Assembly (NCBI GenBank): GCA_965206975.1 | Contig: OZ242253.1 | Coordinates: forward strand, 1,860,001 to 1,924,000 | DNA from: JAAXGI01 sp965206975 | GTDB lineage: Bacteria > Gemmatimonadota > Gemmatimonadetes > Longimicrobiales > Gaopeijiaceae | Direction: 5' to 3' | DNA length: 64,000 nucleotides | Shown: positions 16,770-26,054 of the stretch, piece by piece | Position numbering within the stretch: the first letter of the stretch is position 1 | Layout: every line of letters starts with the position of its first letter | Program-made: the position numbers and the translations under genes | Notes under the pieces: model-generated | The model's input: the letters and a program-made list of their open reading frames with translations, nothing else | What the model was told of the DNA's origin: nothing | The model's database searches: none

Positions 16770-18284
16770 ATGAAAAGAAGAGACTTCATCAAGGCGTCCG
16801 TAGGGGCAGGGGTCGTCGTGTCGACTCCACTCGCGGGTTCACATGGTGTGTTCGTGCCACTTAGGCCCCAGGAAGGCAGGACCCTGTACGACAAGATCTG
16901 GGATTCACACGTAGTGGCGAACCTCAGTGGTGATACGGATCTGCTCGCCATCGACCGGAATATCATGGCCGATGGTGGTGCCGGGAGTGTGCATAGTATC
17001 CTTGAGGAGGGTCTCACGATCGCGAGCCCCGAGCTCAACTGGGCCGTGCCCGACCACCTGGTTTCCACCTCACCGAACAGATATGCGGACCGCTCGCTCA
17101 ACACAGGAGAGTCTTGGCAGGAGTTCGTCGAGTATGCTGAGGAGCTGAGGGAGATCGGTATTCAGGCCTTTGGCATGGACGATCCGCGACACGGTATCCA
17201 ACACGTCGTCGGCCCTGAAACCGGGCTGACTCAACCGGGCATGCTGGTCGTTGGCGGTGACAGCCACACCGCCACGCATGGGGCGATGGGTTGCGTGTCC
17301 TGGGGGGGAGCGGGAGGACGGAACGTTCTCCTCACGGGGACGGTCATACGGACACGCGCACGACGCATGCGTATCACCATCGAAGGTACGCTCGGTCCCT
17401 GGGTTAGGGCGAAAGACGTCAGTCTTTACACCATCGGCCAACTCGGTGCCGCCGGAGGCAACGGCTATGCGGTGGAATACGCCGGTCCCGTCGTCCGCGC
17501 CATGAGCATAGATAGCCGCCTAACGATGTGCAATCTCAACATCGAGATGTCTTCCACGACCGGAATGGTGGCCCCCGACGACACTACTTATGAATATCTG
17601 GCGAGTCGGGAGTTCGCGCCCCAAGGCCCCTACTGGGATCAAGCTTTGAGCTACTGGCGATCCTTGCCCTCCGATCCTGAGGCGGTGTTCGATCGGGAGG
17701 AGACCATCGACATGTCCGCCGTCGAGCCGCAGGTGACCTGGGGCGTCAACTCCGAACACGTCGTAGGCATCAGCGAACGCGTTCCCGATCCCGACGATTC
17801 CCCTGCAGGTTATCGGGAGAGTTTGCGGGCGGCCCTGGACTATACCGGTCTCACACCGGGCGACCCCATCGCCGGAACGCCCATTGACGAGGTGTTCATC
17901 GGATCCTGCACCGAGAGTCGCATCGATGATCTTCGCGCTGCAGCCGAAGTCGTTGAAGGACGCCAGGTCGCGCCCAATGTCATAGCATGGGTCATTGCAG
18001 GGGCAATGCCAATTAAGCGCCAGGCAGAAGCGGAGGGCCTCGACCGCATCTTCAAGGAGGCGGGATTCGAATGGCGTGAGCCCGGATGCTCCAAGTGCAT
18101 TGGAATGAACGGTGAACATGTTGCACCAGGTAACCGCGCTGTGTCGAACTCCAATCGCAACTTCATCGGCCGCCAGGGCAGGGACTCCATCACCCATCTG
18201 GCCAGCACGCCCATGGCAGCCGCTGCAGCTATTGCGGGTCGCATCGTCGACGTACGGCGTCTGATGCAAGGAGAGCCCGTATGA
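16770..18284 (+). CDS. LeuC-like dehydratase large subunit with twin-arginine leader
   Basis: 504 residues of the aconitase/isopropylmalate dehydratase superfamily. The three 4Fe-4S cysteines are present: GSCTES (Cys about 380) and GCSKC (Cys about 440 and 443). The catalytic GDSHTATHG block and NLNIEMSSTTGMVAPDDTT match LeuC. The enzyme dehydrates/rehydrates a 2- or 3-hydroxy acid. Unusual: the N-terminus is MKRRDFIKASVGAGVVVSTP, a Tat leader, before the normal LeuC start TLYDKIWDSHVV. LeuC is normally cytoplasmic. The segment after GDSHT (GCVSWGGAGGRNVLL) also departs from the canonical FGIGTSEVEHVL. The stop overlaps the LeuD start (ATGA). Probably not the leucine-biosynthesis enzyme: no leuA/leuB neighbours. 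Confidence 0.85.
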   Translation: MKRRDFIKASVGAGVVVSTPLAGSHGVFVPLRPQEGRTLYDKIWDSHVVANLSGDTDLLAIDRNIMADGGAGSVHSILEEGLTIASPELNWAVPDHLVSTSPNRYADRSLNTGESWQEFVEYAEELREIGIQAFGMDDPRHGIQHVVGPETGLTQPGMLVVGGDSHTATHGAMGCVSWGGAGGRNVLLTGTVIRTRARRMRITIEGTLGPWVRAKDVSLYTIGQLGAAGGNGYAVEYAGPVVRAMSIDSRLTMCNLNIEMSSTTGMVAPDDTTYEYLASREFAPQGPYWDQALSYWRSLPSDPEAVFDREETIDMSAVEPQVTWGVNSEHVVGISERVPDPDDSPAGYRESLRAALDYTGLTPGDPIAGTPIDEVFIGSCTESRIDDLRAAAEVVEGRQVAPNVIAWVIAGAMPIKRQAEAEGLDRIFKEAGFEWREPGCSKCIGMNGEHVAPGNRAVSNSNRNFIGRQGRDSITHLASTPMAAAAAIAGRIVDVRRLMQGEPV

Positions 18285-18943
18285 CAAACTTACAGACGCC
18301 ACAGACGCAACGCTTTGTGCGGCACAGCGGCTTAGCGGCGCCGTTTCATCTGCGGCACAATGTAGACACCGATGTCATAGCCCCGCTTAGTCCGAACCCC
18401 AACATGGTCGGTCTGTCGGACGGAGAACGCGCTTTTGAACCCATCCGGTACTTATCCGACGGATCGGAAAACCCGGATTTCGTTCTCAATCAAGAGCCTT
18501 ATCGCAATGCTTCGATCCTGCTCGCTGGCAGGAACTTCGGGACCGGCAGTGCGCGGGGGAGTGGGGTCAGCTATCCCATGGCATTCGGCATTCGCGTGGT
18601 TATTGCGCCCAGCTTCGGACCGATATTCTACTTGAACGCCGCTCGACGGGGCATGTTGGCAATCACTCTCGATGAAGAGGTGGTCGCAAGGCTAGGTGAC
18701 TGGGCCGTGTCGAATCCCGGTGTGGAAATGCTGGTCGACCTGGAAAGAAACGTGATCGAGGCCCCCGGCTTGGCACCCACTTCCTTCAGCATAGATGCCA
18801 GAATTCGCGACAAGCTGTTACTGGGTTCGGTGGATGAGTTGGATGAAATGCTTCAGCACAGCGACGGTGCTAGGGAGTTGAGGAACGAGGATCGGATCAC
18901 GCGGCCCTGGATCTACTCGAGCACCACTGGCGCTAACCGATGA
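18281..18943 (+). CDS. LeuD-like dehydratase small (swivel) subunit
   Basis: 220 residues; ATG overlaps the upstream stop, so translation is coupled to the LeuC-like subunit. The swivel-domain signature is present: HNVDTDVIAP, then GRNFGTGSARGSG, GIRVVIAPSFGPIFYLNAARRGMLAI. In ordinary LeuD the loop reads GCGSSRE/H; here the acidic/His position is replaced (ARGSGVSYPMAFG), so substrate recognition may differ. No export signal of its own is visible; if the large subunit is exported by Tat, this subunit would have to travel with it as a folded complex (known for Tat), which is inference. Confidence 0.85.
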   Translation: MTNLQTPQTQRFVRHSGLAAPFHLRHNVDTDVIAPLSPNPNMVGLSDGERAFEPIRYLSDGSENPDFVLNQEPYRNASILLAGRNFGTGSARGSGVSYPMAFGIRVVIAPSFGPIFYLNAARRGMLAITLDEEVVARLGDWAVSNPGVEMLVDLERNVIEAPGLAPTSFSIDARIRDKLLLGSVDELDEMLQHSDGARELRNEDRITRPWIYSSTTGANR

Positions 18944-19208
18944 GGCCCGAGGCGCTCTAGCTCTGTTACTCCGCTCAAGAAGGGATTCGACCGAGCGAAA
19001 GGAAGAATCCGACTAGTGGCAGTGAAAAGCCCGGTCGTAGTCGCCCCACCTCTGAGCCTTCCCGCCCACCGCAGACCGGAGTCCGCCTCTCTCCGTCGTC
19101 CTCCACGCTCTGGTGGAGAAGCCCGGGCTTGGTTGATCGCCCAACGGCCTCCACGGTGGTGACCACCGCGTTGGCTGTGAACTTGAAGTTGGTCAGCCGG
19201 CGAAGCGA

Positions 19209-20615
19209 GTGATCCTGCGACACCGTTCCCCGGCAGGGATCGCTTGGGGCAGCGGTCGGATGTCCTGGATGATACCGCTAACCCTCGCACTGCTCGCGCC
19301 AGCGCGATCAGTGGCCCAGGATGGGACGGAGATCACCCCGGAGCTCCTCCAGGACGTTCTGCCCCTCGCAAGTCGATTTGCGCCGAAACAGGGTCAGCCC
19401 CCGGTCTATCCGGGATTCAGGGTTGACCCCGTGAGCCGTGACGAAGTGCTGGTCGGTTACGCCTTCCTTACCTCCGATCTGCCTCCGGAGCCATCCGGAT
19501 ACAACGGACCGATCAGGGTACTCGTGGGGATGGACCTCCAAGGGACACTGACTGGAATTCGGGTGGTGGAATATCGAGAGTCGCTTCAAACTAGCCGCGG
19601 CGATTTCCTGTCCCGCGACGGCTTTCAAGAGCAGTTTGGTGGAAAGCACATCACCGAGCCGTTCCGGCTGCGGCGAGACGTGGACGGCATCACGGGAGCG
19701 ACCATCACAGTAGCCGCGATGTCCATGGGAATCCGAAACGCCGCTCGCCGCGTGGCAGCGGCATATCTCAGAGAGGAGGGCCCGCCCGGATCGGATGCCT
19801 TGCCGCGGTATGCCGGAACCATCAGCCTCGAAGAGTTGAGGGTGCTCACCTGGGTCGAGATACTCAACCTGGGGCTGGCGCAGCAGATTTCGTATGTGGC
19901 CGGCGGCACTGTGCGTATAGATGTGTCCTTGATCTACCTCCGCGACGATACCGTCGGGGAGATCTTGCTTGGTCCAGGCCAGTTCGGCGAGGCGCGCGAG
20001 ATGGCAGGGTCGAGGGCGGAGGAGGAACACGTCATATTGCTCGGGATCGACGGAAACGACACAGGTATGTTCCGGCCCCAATCGCTCTTCTTTGTGCAGG
20101 ACGCCGACACGGTCTGGGTAACCGAAGAGGACTATTTTTCTATGGATGCGCCCGCCGGTGGAACAGTCGAAGGTCAGTTCCGCCAGGTCGGTTTCCTACT
20201 GGTCGACTCGGCTCTGGACGCGGCCCGGTCATTCACGGTCTTCTTCGAGCCAGGACGGGCGTTTCCACCCCTTCTTGGCCGGCGCCCCGATATGGGGCTC
20301 TTCTCTGTCGAGTACATGGTCGGGGCGGGCTTGTCACCCTCTGCGTCCCAAACGATTTCTCAGAACGGGACCGCGACCCCTGCGGAGCCTGTGGATCCCG
20401 CTCCCCCACCCTCAGCGTCAGTCGCCAACGACTCGGTCCCGCCCACCCTCGAGCATGCTGAAGAAGAGGGGACGGTGCTCTCGAGGGACCCTGCGAGGAC
20501 CTCCTGGACCCGATTTGCGTGGCTCCTTCTGTTGCTGGGCCCCGCCGCATGGGCACTCGTTTCCAAGGGCGCCGCGTTCCGAAGCCGCGCGCGCCGTCCC
20601 GGCCCACATCGTTAA
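19209..20615 (+). CDS. Exported FMN-binding-domain protein (NosR/RnfG-like), single C-terminal TM
   Basis: 468 residues. Leader MIPLTLALLAPARSVAQ (the start may be GTG 19209 or the in-frame ATG at 19260). An FMN-binding domain follows: VVEYRESL, then RRDVDGITGATITVAAM, in which the Thr of the S/T-G-A-T motif is the covalent FMN attachment site in this family. C-terminus ends with one membrane helix (FAWLLLLLGPAAWALV) and a basic tail. NosR proteins continue with more helices and ferredoxin motifs; here the gene stops just after the first helix and transposase debris starts within about 160 bases. It may be a natural short form or a NosR truncated by the insertion. Likely passes electrons in the periplasm. 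Confidence 0.75.
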   Translation: MILRHRSPAGIAWGSGRMSWMIPLTLALLAPARSVAQDGTEITPELLQDVLPLASRFAPKQGQPPVYPGFRVDPVSRDEVLVGYAFLTSDLPPEPSGYNGPIRVLVGMDLQGTLTGIRVVEYRESLQTSRGDFLSRDGFQEQFGGKHITEPFRLRRDVDGITGATITVAAMSMGIRNAARRVAAAYLREEGPPGSDALPRYAGTISLEELRVLTWVEILNLGLAQQISYVAGGTVRIDVSLIYLRDDTVGEILLGPGQFGEAREMAGSRAEEEHVILLGIDGNDTGMFRPQSLFFVQDADTVWVTEEDYFSMDAPAGGTVEGQFRQVGFLLVDSALDAARSFTVFFEPGRAFPPLLGRRPDMGLFSVEYMVGAGLSPSASQTISQNGTATPAEPVDPAPPPSASVANDSVPPTLEHAEEEGTVLSRDPARTSWTRFAWLLLLLGPAAWALVSKGAAFRSRARRPGPHR

Positions 20616-20769
20616 GGGCCCGCTACTGACTGGGCCAGGGAAGCTCTGAGCAAGGCCTTTCTGGGGGCGGTGCGGGACGAAGGGTGTCGGCTTCAGTGGT
20701 TTTGGGGGCGATGACGGGCTGAAAACGCGCTAGGTCGGCATGTTCTGGCTGGTGATCCCGTAGTTGCAC

Positions 20770-21035
20770 CCCGCGGGGGCGGATGCTTCCCGCGCCGGCC
20801 GCTCGCGCCGTCGAATAGCGGCCCGCCAGGAGCAGCGCGATCCGTTCCGTGTTCTTGGCCAGCTCGCGGTAGCGAACCTTCCGGTAACCGAAGTGCGGCT
20901 TCACATACAGGAACGGGTGCTCCACCTTTGCCCGCACCGAGGCCTTGTCCCGCTCGCGTAGCCACCGCGCCCCGTCCTGCTTCAGGAGCCGCCGCCGCCC
21001 CGCTCTCATCGCCACATGCCACTGTACCGGACGGC
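20770..21035 (-). pseudogene. IS5-family transposase C-terminal fragment
   Basis: Minus strand reads QWHVAMRAGRRRLL, then VRAKVEHPFLYVKPHFGYRK and VRYRELAKNTERIALLLA, the C-terminal signature of IS5 transposases (RAxVEHPFRxxKxxFGxxKxRYRGLxKNxxxxxxLFAL). The first two thirds are absent: the frame runs straight into a different, integrase-type transposase. Confidence 0.8.
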
Positions 21036-21891
21036 CTCCCATGGCTTCGACCAAGGCGTTGTCGTTGCAGTGGCGGGGGCGGGACTTGGTGAAGGTGCCG
21101 ATGTGGAGCTTGTTGAGCAGGCTGGTGACCTAGCGGTTGATGTACTCGCCGCCGTTGTCGGCGTGGAAGGCGTGGTGGTGAAGGGGAAGGCGGTGATCAG
21201 GACTTCGAGGATGGGGACGAGGAAGTGCTGGGTGATGCGGGGGACGGCGCCAAGGTGTTGGAACTGCGTCACTTCGTCGACGACGTTGATGATGTAGATG
21301 CCCTTACTTCCCGCCGCGGTCGCCGAGATGGACGGTGTCGACGCGCAGGAAGCCGGGCTCGCCGCCGGGCTGTGGCCTGCGGCGGATGCCGATGCCCACC
21401 GGAGTGGGCCGGCTCTTGCGGAGGTTGTAGATGTGGCCGTTGGAGATGGCGGCGAGGCGGGCGAGCGCTCGTCGCTGTAGACCTCATACATGCGCTGCAG
21501 GACCACCCTGGTGGTGGGCCCGGAGAGCTAGCCGAAAGCTTCGTTGACCTCGGCCAGCAGGGCGGCGTCCTGGGCGGTGTAGCGGCGCGCGAAGGTGTTG
21601 ACGGGGGGCTTCCTGCGGCGGTCGCGGATGTGGCCGGTCCGGCGCTGCTGCTGGATGAGGCGAGTGACCTGGGCCCGGGAGAGCCGGTCACCTTCTCGAG
21701 ATACCGCTTCACCAGGCCCTTGTAGGGCTTGCTGAGGGCGCGCGGTACCCGAAGCGCACCAGCGTCCGGCACGCGAAGGCGTAGGCGGAGCCGCGGTCGT
21801 TGAGCTCGAAGTCCGCCGGCTCAATGCCGTCCAGGAAGGCCCGGATCTGGTCGAGGGTGCGTATCCGTTCGGTGCGAAGTGTCACGATCAT
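21036..21891 (-). pseudogene. Integrase-core (rve) transposase, multiply frameshifted
   Basis: Pieces in three frames line up in order along the minus strand: RIRTLDQIRAFLDGIEPADF at the start (ATG 21891), SRAQVTRLIQQQRRTGHIRD with RRRKPPVNTFARRYT, VVLQRMYEVYSDERSP-like text, KGIYIINVVDEVTQFQHLG (first Asp of the DDE triad in the VDEVT segment), FHADNGGEYINR with an in-frame stop, and DNALVEA. These match the long integrase-type transposases of the IS481/IS1202-like group. At least three frame changes and one stop make it dead. Its 3' end is replaced by an IS5 fragment. Confidence 0.75.
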
Positions 21892-21917
21892 CCTCCAATG
21901 ATCTCTTCGCCCCGCAC

Positions 21918-22023
21918 TTCAGGCTCATCCCCCGCTGGAAACCGGACTCCCGTTCAGGCTCATCTGCCGTTGGACAAGACTCTTCCCCTTCAGCCTCACT
22001 TGTCATTGGACAAGACTTCCTCT
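21918..22023 (+). repeat. Three direct repeats, about 35 bases each, at the transposase end
   Basis: Units start at 21918, 21953 and 21989 with ttcaggctcat or ttcagcctcac, continue with a (cgctggaa / cgttggacaagact / cattggacaagact) core, and are spaced 35-36 bases. They lie just outside the decayed integrase-type transposase and probably are its multiple terminal binding sites. They also sit in the promoter region of the next gene. Confidence 0.7.
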
Positions 22024-22098
22024 TGCGGCTGTTCGGTCCACCCCTTAGGCTTAAGTAGAGGGGGTCTGTTCGCAATTCACGGCCGGGAGGGCCGGACA

Positions 22099-23499
22099 AT
22101 GACAAAAGCGAAGCGGTTACAAACATGGTCTTGTGGGGTCCTGTGGGTGGGGATTGCGTTGATCGCGATACCGGCACTGGCATCAGCTCAAGGCGCTGAC
22201 GCCGTAACGTTCGCTAGGGACGTGGCACCGATCCTCAATGAGAACTGCGTGGAGTGTCATCGGCCGGGAAGCGTGGCTCCAATGTCGCTTCTGACGTATG
22301 AAGACGCGCGGCCATGGGCCGACCTAATCAAATACAATGTAGAAGGCCGAATCATGCCACCTTGGCCGATGGATGTCGGGGTGGGGATCCAGAGCTTCAA
22401 GAACGACCGGTCACTCACACGAGAGGATATCCAAACGATTGTCCAGTGGGTGGATACGGGCGCTCCTATGGGTGATCCGGCCGACCTCCCGCCAGCGCTC
22501 GACTTGCCTGAGTGGAATGATGAGTGGGCATTCGAGGACGAGTTGGGTCGTCCACCGGATGTGTTGGTTGTTTCCCCGGGATACACGGTGTTGGCTAATG
22601 GTATGGACCAGTGGCCCAGCCTGACGCCCGTTGAAATGACGCCAGAGATGGGGGTCACGGGAGAGCGGTGGATCAGGGCCGTGGAGCTCAGACCCACTGA
22701 TCCGGAATTCTATGGTGTTTTCCACCACGGATCCGCTCGCGTGATCAATCGGGCGCCGGATGACGTGTATCAGGGGCCGGGAACCCGCCAGGCGCCTCCG
22801 GAGCAGAGAAACACCCAGCGGGATCAGCTAGCAGAGGCGGCGGTCGGAGTGAAGGGTGCGATCTACCCTGAGGGTACCGGAAGACTCCTGAAGGAGGGAG
22901 ATCAGATCCTCTTCAACCCACACTTCTTCCCGGGCTACCTTGATGCTGACATGGAAGCCGTATCGTTGACAGTCGGCGTATGGCTGTATCCGGAGGGTAT
23001 CGTTCCGTATCCGACCGAAGGCGACATCGTGTTCGACCAATTGTCGATGCCAGGAATGGAGGATAATCCTCTCATCATCCCGCCGAACAGCCAGGCGATC
23101 TACAAGGCCGTCGAGCGCCTCGAGGGAAACGCCATGGTTCACTCAGTCAGGGGGCACATGCACCTCCTTGGCGGCTACAACATTTTGGAGGTGCTTTACC
23201 CCGACGGCCGGTACGAGCTAATCAACAAGCTCGATTGGGACCAGCGTTGGCATACACAGTTCCTTTACGAGGACGACGCGAAGCCTCTGTTGCCAAAAGG
23301 CACGGTGATTATGATCACGACGGTCTTTGACAACACGGTGAACAATGGCCAGAACCCTGACCCTGACCAGTGGGTGCTAGGCCGCTCCCGCACGGTCGAT
23401 GAGATGTGGAGATTGCGGCTCGGGATGACGTATTACAGCGACGAAGATTTCGCACGGCTGGTTTCCGAGAGGGAGGGCCAGCCAATTGCATCGAGGTAG
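22099..23499 (+). CDS. Secreted cytochrome c / copper monooxygenase-like protein
   Basis: ATG 22099 (ribosome site gggagg; the frame is open earlier but lacks one) gives a Sec leader ending ALASAQ. Residues about 35-130 form a cytochrome-c-like domain with NCVECH as the haem site (and RPGSVAPMSL, EGRIMPPWP). The rest resembles the two-domain fold of copper type II ascorbate-dependent monooxygenases, with HGSARVINRAPD, FNPHFFP and HMHLLGGYN as possible copper-ligand histidines. 466 residues. Such cytochrome-copper fusions are common in secreted proteins of Gemmatimonadota and Acidobacteriota; no substrate is known. Followed by a hairpin and another secreted protein. Confidence 0.82.
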   Translation: MTKAKRLQTWSCGVLWVGIALIAIPALASAQGADAVTFARDVAPILNENCVECHRPGSVAPMSLLTYEDARPWADLIKYNVEGRIMPPWPMDVGVGIQSFKNDRSLTREDIQTIVQWVDTGAPMGDPADLPPALDLPEWNDEWAFEDELGRPPDVLVVSPGYTVLANGMDQWPSLTPVEMTPEMGVTGERWIRAVELRPTDPEFYGVFHHGSARVINRAPDDVYQGPGTRQAPPEQRNTQRDQLAEAAVGVKGAIYPEGTGRLLKEGDQILFNPHFFPGYLDADMEAVSLTVGVWLYPEGIVPYPTEGDIVFDQLSMPGMEDNPLIIPPNSQAIYKAVERLEGNAMVHSVRGHMHLLGGYNILEVLYPDGRYELINKLDWDQRWHTQFLYEDDAKPLLPKGTVIMITTVFDNTVNNGQNPDPDQWVLGRSRTVDEMWRLRLGMTYYSDEDFARLVSEREGQPIASR

Positions 23500-23534
23500 G
23501 ACCTGCTCTCTCTTTCTCTAGGTCTCACGATGGG

Positions 23535-23579
23535 ACGTAGGGATGCTCCCAGATGCGTAGTTGGGGAGCGTCCCTACGT
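23535..23579 (+). terminator. Long perfect hairpin between two secreted-protein genes
   Basis: A 16-base stem (acgtagggatgctccc / gggagcgtccctacgt, one G-T pair) with a 13-base loop. No T-run follows. It is likely a transcript end or a processing/stability element; it is unusually regular for this genome. Confidence 0.6.
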
Positions 23580-23618
23580 TAACGCATTGCCGGCAGAACA
23601 ATCTTCCTTGGAGGAGAG

Positions 23619-24617
23619 GTGGTGATTGGATATGGATCCTGGTTGACTCGCGTAGGAGTCCTCACTTCTGTGGTGGTTCTAGCGACGTCGATGCCGCTGG
23701 CAGGGCAGTTGGTGCCTGAGCATCCGATCAGCCAGATGGACCTGAAGATACGAACTGTGCGCGATTACGATCAGCCCGTCCTTCCGATCTTCGAGGGATG
23801 GTATACCAATGAAGACGGCAGCTACGATCTTTGCTTTGGCTACTTCAGCCTGAACCGGATCGAAGAGGTGGACATCCCCGTTGGACCCGATAACTTCATC
23901 GAGCCGGAACGCTTCAATGGGCTTCAGCCCACCCACTTCGTTCCTCAGGGACCCCGCGGTTCCGCTGCGGGGACCGGCGCTCTGCTGACGGGCAGTCGCC
24001 TCGAGGGCAAGACCTGCGTCTTCACCGTGAACGTCCCAGCAGACGTGGCGGCTGAGCGCGTGTGGTGGAATCTACGTATCGATGGCCAAACCTATCGCGT
24101 GCCAGGCCATATCAACGCCCGATCTTACCGTGTTGACAACTTCGTGAACTCCACAGGAGCGTCGATGGAGGAGTACGCTGAGAATCTCCTCTTCGCCGGA
24201 GATGTGGTAGCACCGGTCGTGCGATTCGTCGAGCCATCCGGACCGGAAGGGAGAGGAAAGAGTGGGGTTAGGTTGGGCCCAGTCACCGCCCGGCTCGGGA
24301 GTCCGCTCGCAATTACGGTGGCGACCGCGCTGCCAGCATCGGTGCTCTCCACCGGCAGAGACCGCAACCTCGATGAGGAAAGCGGTCTCTCGCAACAGAC
24401 TGTGCAGTGGCTGAAGTACAGTGGACCACCGGGTCACGTGAGTTTTACACCCGAACGCAGTCGGCTCGAGGTAGGTCAAGTTCCCGTCGAGTACACGGCG
24501 CGTGTGACCTTTAGCCAGCCTGGAGACTACGTGCTGCTCGCGCAGGTGCTTAACGGGAGCTATGCTAACCAGTGCTGTTGGACGAACGCTTATGTAAGCG
24601 TGACGGTTGCCCCGTAG
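23619..24617 (+). CDS. Secreted protein of unknown function
   Basis: 332 residues; GTG start at 23619 or 23622 after ggaggagagg. Signal peptide (VLTSVVVLATSMPLAGQ). Core segments are FEGWYTNEDGSYDLCFGYFSLN, PTHFVPQGPRGSA, a beta-rich middle and a C-terminal NQCCWTNAYVSVTV tail. The composition (many beta-type residues, aromatic clusters, a CC pair) suggests an immunoglobulin-like exported protein. I do not recognise a functional domain. It follows the cytochrome/copper protein and may be co-expressed, although the hairpin lies between them. Confidence 0.75.
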   Translation: MVIGYGSWLTRVGVLTSVVVLATSMPLAGQLVPEHPISQMDLKIRTVRDYDQPVLPIFEGWYTNEDGSYDLCFGYFSLNRIEEVDIPVGPDNFIEPERFNGLQPTHFVPQGPRGSAAGTGALLTGSRLEGKTCVFTVNVPADVAAERVWWNLRIDGQTYRVPGHINARSYRVDNFVNSTGASMEEYAENLLFAGDVVAPVVRFVEPSGPEGRGKSGVRLGPVTARLGSPLAITVATALPASVLSTGRDRNLDEESGLSQQTVQWLKYSGPPGHVSFTPERSRLEVGQVPVEYTARVTFSQPGDYVLLAQVLNGSYANQCCWTNAYVSVTVAP

Positions 24618-24878
24618 CACGGCAGGCCTGAACGCGGTCACGGCGATCGTCCATGCCAGGCCTTTTCGCCCCCAAGTGAGGCGACCCGCAGAGTAGCCCC
24701 TCTCTGAGCGGTATCCCAGTGAGGTCGCGCGAACCGGTGTGGCCATCCGAATCCCATGCGGGACGCTTCGATGCTGTTCCTTCGCGTCCCTTTTGCCGCC
24801 AACTAGACGGATGATGTGACATCCGCCGAGTACGCAGCGGAGGAGATTCAACCAGTGGTCCGAAGGATACATAGGTAC

Positions 24879-25716
24879 ATGAGGAACGTTTCAGTGAACA
24901 GTCGTCACGAACGTCGCAGCGCAGCAGACATCTTCGACGCTATGATCATGACGGTCCTACTGGGAGCGTCGCCATTGATGGGCCAAGCGGATCCCGCTTC
25001 TGCTGGCCCGGCCGATCCGAGTTTGATCGAAGACCTGGTTGCGGCGAACCACATTCTGGCCGCGCAGGGTATCTTTGATGCTTTCGGGCACGTGAGCGTG
25101 AGACACAACGCCGACCCGAAGCGGTTCCTGATGTCACGGTCGATAGCGCCCGAGTTAGTCACCGTAGACGATTTGATCGAATATGACCTCGACGGGAACC
25201 CGGTGGATCTGAGAGGGCGTTCTCAGTACATAGAACGCTACATTCACGCAGAAATCTACAAAGTACGGCCAGACATTGTCGCCGCCGGTGATTCCTTTTG
25301 GGATCACCACGGTGCAGATCCGGCCAGTCTATCACGTCGCTGCCTGGATCGGCGGCGGCCTTCCGATCTTCGACATTTGGGAAACCGCCGGCATCACGGA
25401 CATGTTGGTGAGCGACTCGGCCTTAGGCCGGGCCTTGGCCGAGCGCATGGGCGAGCATCGCGCAGTACTCATGCGTGGTCATGGAGTGGCGGTGGTAGGA
25501 CCGAGCCTGCCGGTCACGCGGAGTGTCTATTTGGAGGTGAACGCTCAGATCCAGCTTCAGGCGATCAGCCTGGGTGGCGAAATCATGTATCTCGATCCTC
25601 GTGAGGCACAGGCAGTGGTAGACGCCGGAGAGCTGCGCGGGTATGCGCGTCCCCGGGCGATGTGGAAGAGCCAGGTGGCGGGAGACCGGCATGTCCCTGG
25701 CGAGAGAGGTCCCTGA
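24879..25716 (+). pseudogene. Class II aldolase/adducin family enzyme, broken by internal deletion
   Basis: The first frame (ATG 24879) encodes a leader and LVAANHILAAQGIFDAFGHVSVRHN and then RFLMSRSIAPELVTVDDLIEYD, ending at HAEIYKVRPDIV. The next frame continues from about 25278 with VIPFGITTVQIRPVYHV and later MRGHGVAVVG. In intact relatives the text between is AVVHSHSPS: this region holds two metal-ligand histidines (HxH). About 20 bases are missing there, which shifts the frame and removes those ligands. The enzyme would be dead for aldolase chemistry. Relatives cleave or epimerise sugar phosphates or similar hydroxy-acids; here the protein also carried an export leader. Confidence 0.8.
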
Positions 25717-26054
25717 TGAGTGAAGGAGAAAGGCCTGGCTCGCAAAGGATCTGATTTAGAACAAGTCGGGTTGATAGTAGTTCAGGGACTGAGTTGAGAT
25801 CGACATGAACGGGCACGCTACTGGCTGTGTTTGTGCCGCCCCAAGGCCGACTGTTTTCGTTTTCGTCCCAACAGTAGTGGGCCCCCACCGAAGGTCCCGG
25901 CACCAATCATGACCGCAGCACCGAGTGAGATGGCGTCCACGAGGCTCAAGCCGTGGCTAAGCCGGAGAGGCTATTGTGTCTCAACAAGGGCGAGTACAGC
26001 GGGTTGCCCAACTCGTTGTTGGTTGTGAAGGTTCCCTATTCGCTTCACCGTTAG
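25717..26054. other. Spacer, no gene recognised
   Basis: 338 bases before the malonyl-CoA decarboxylase. No conserved frame, RNA or repeat recognised. Confidence 0.45.
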
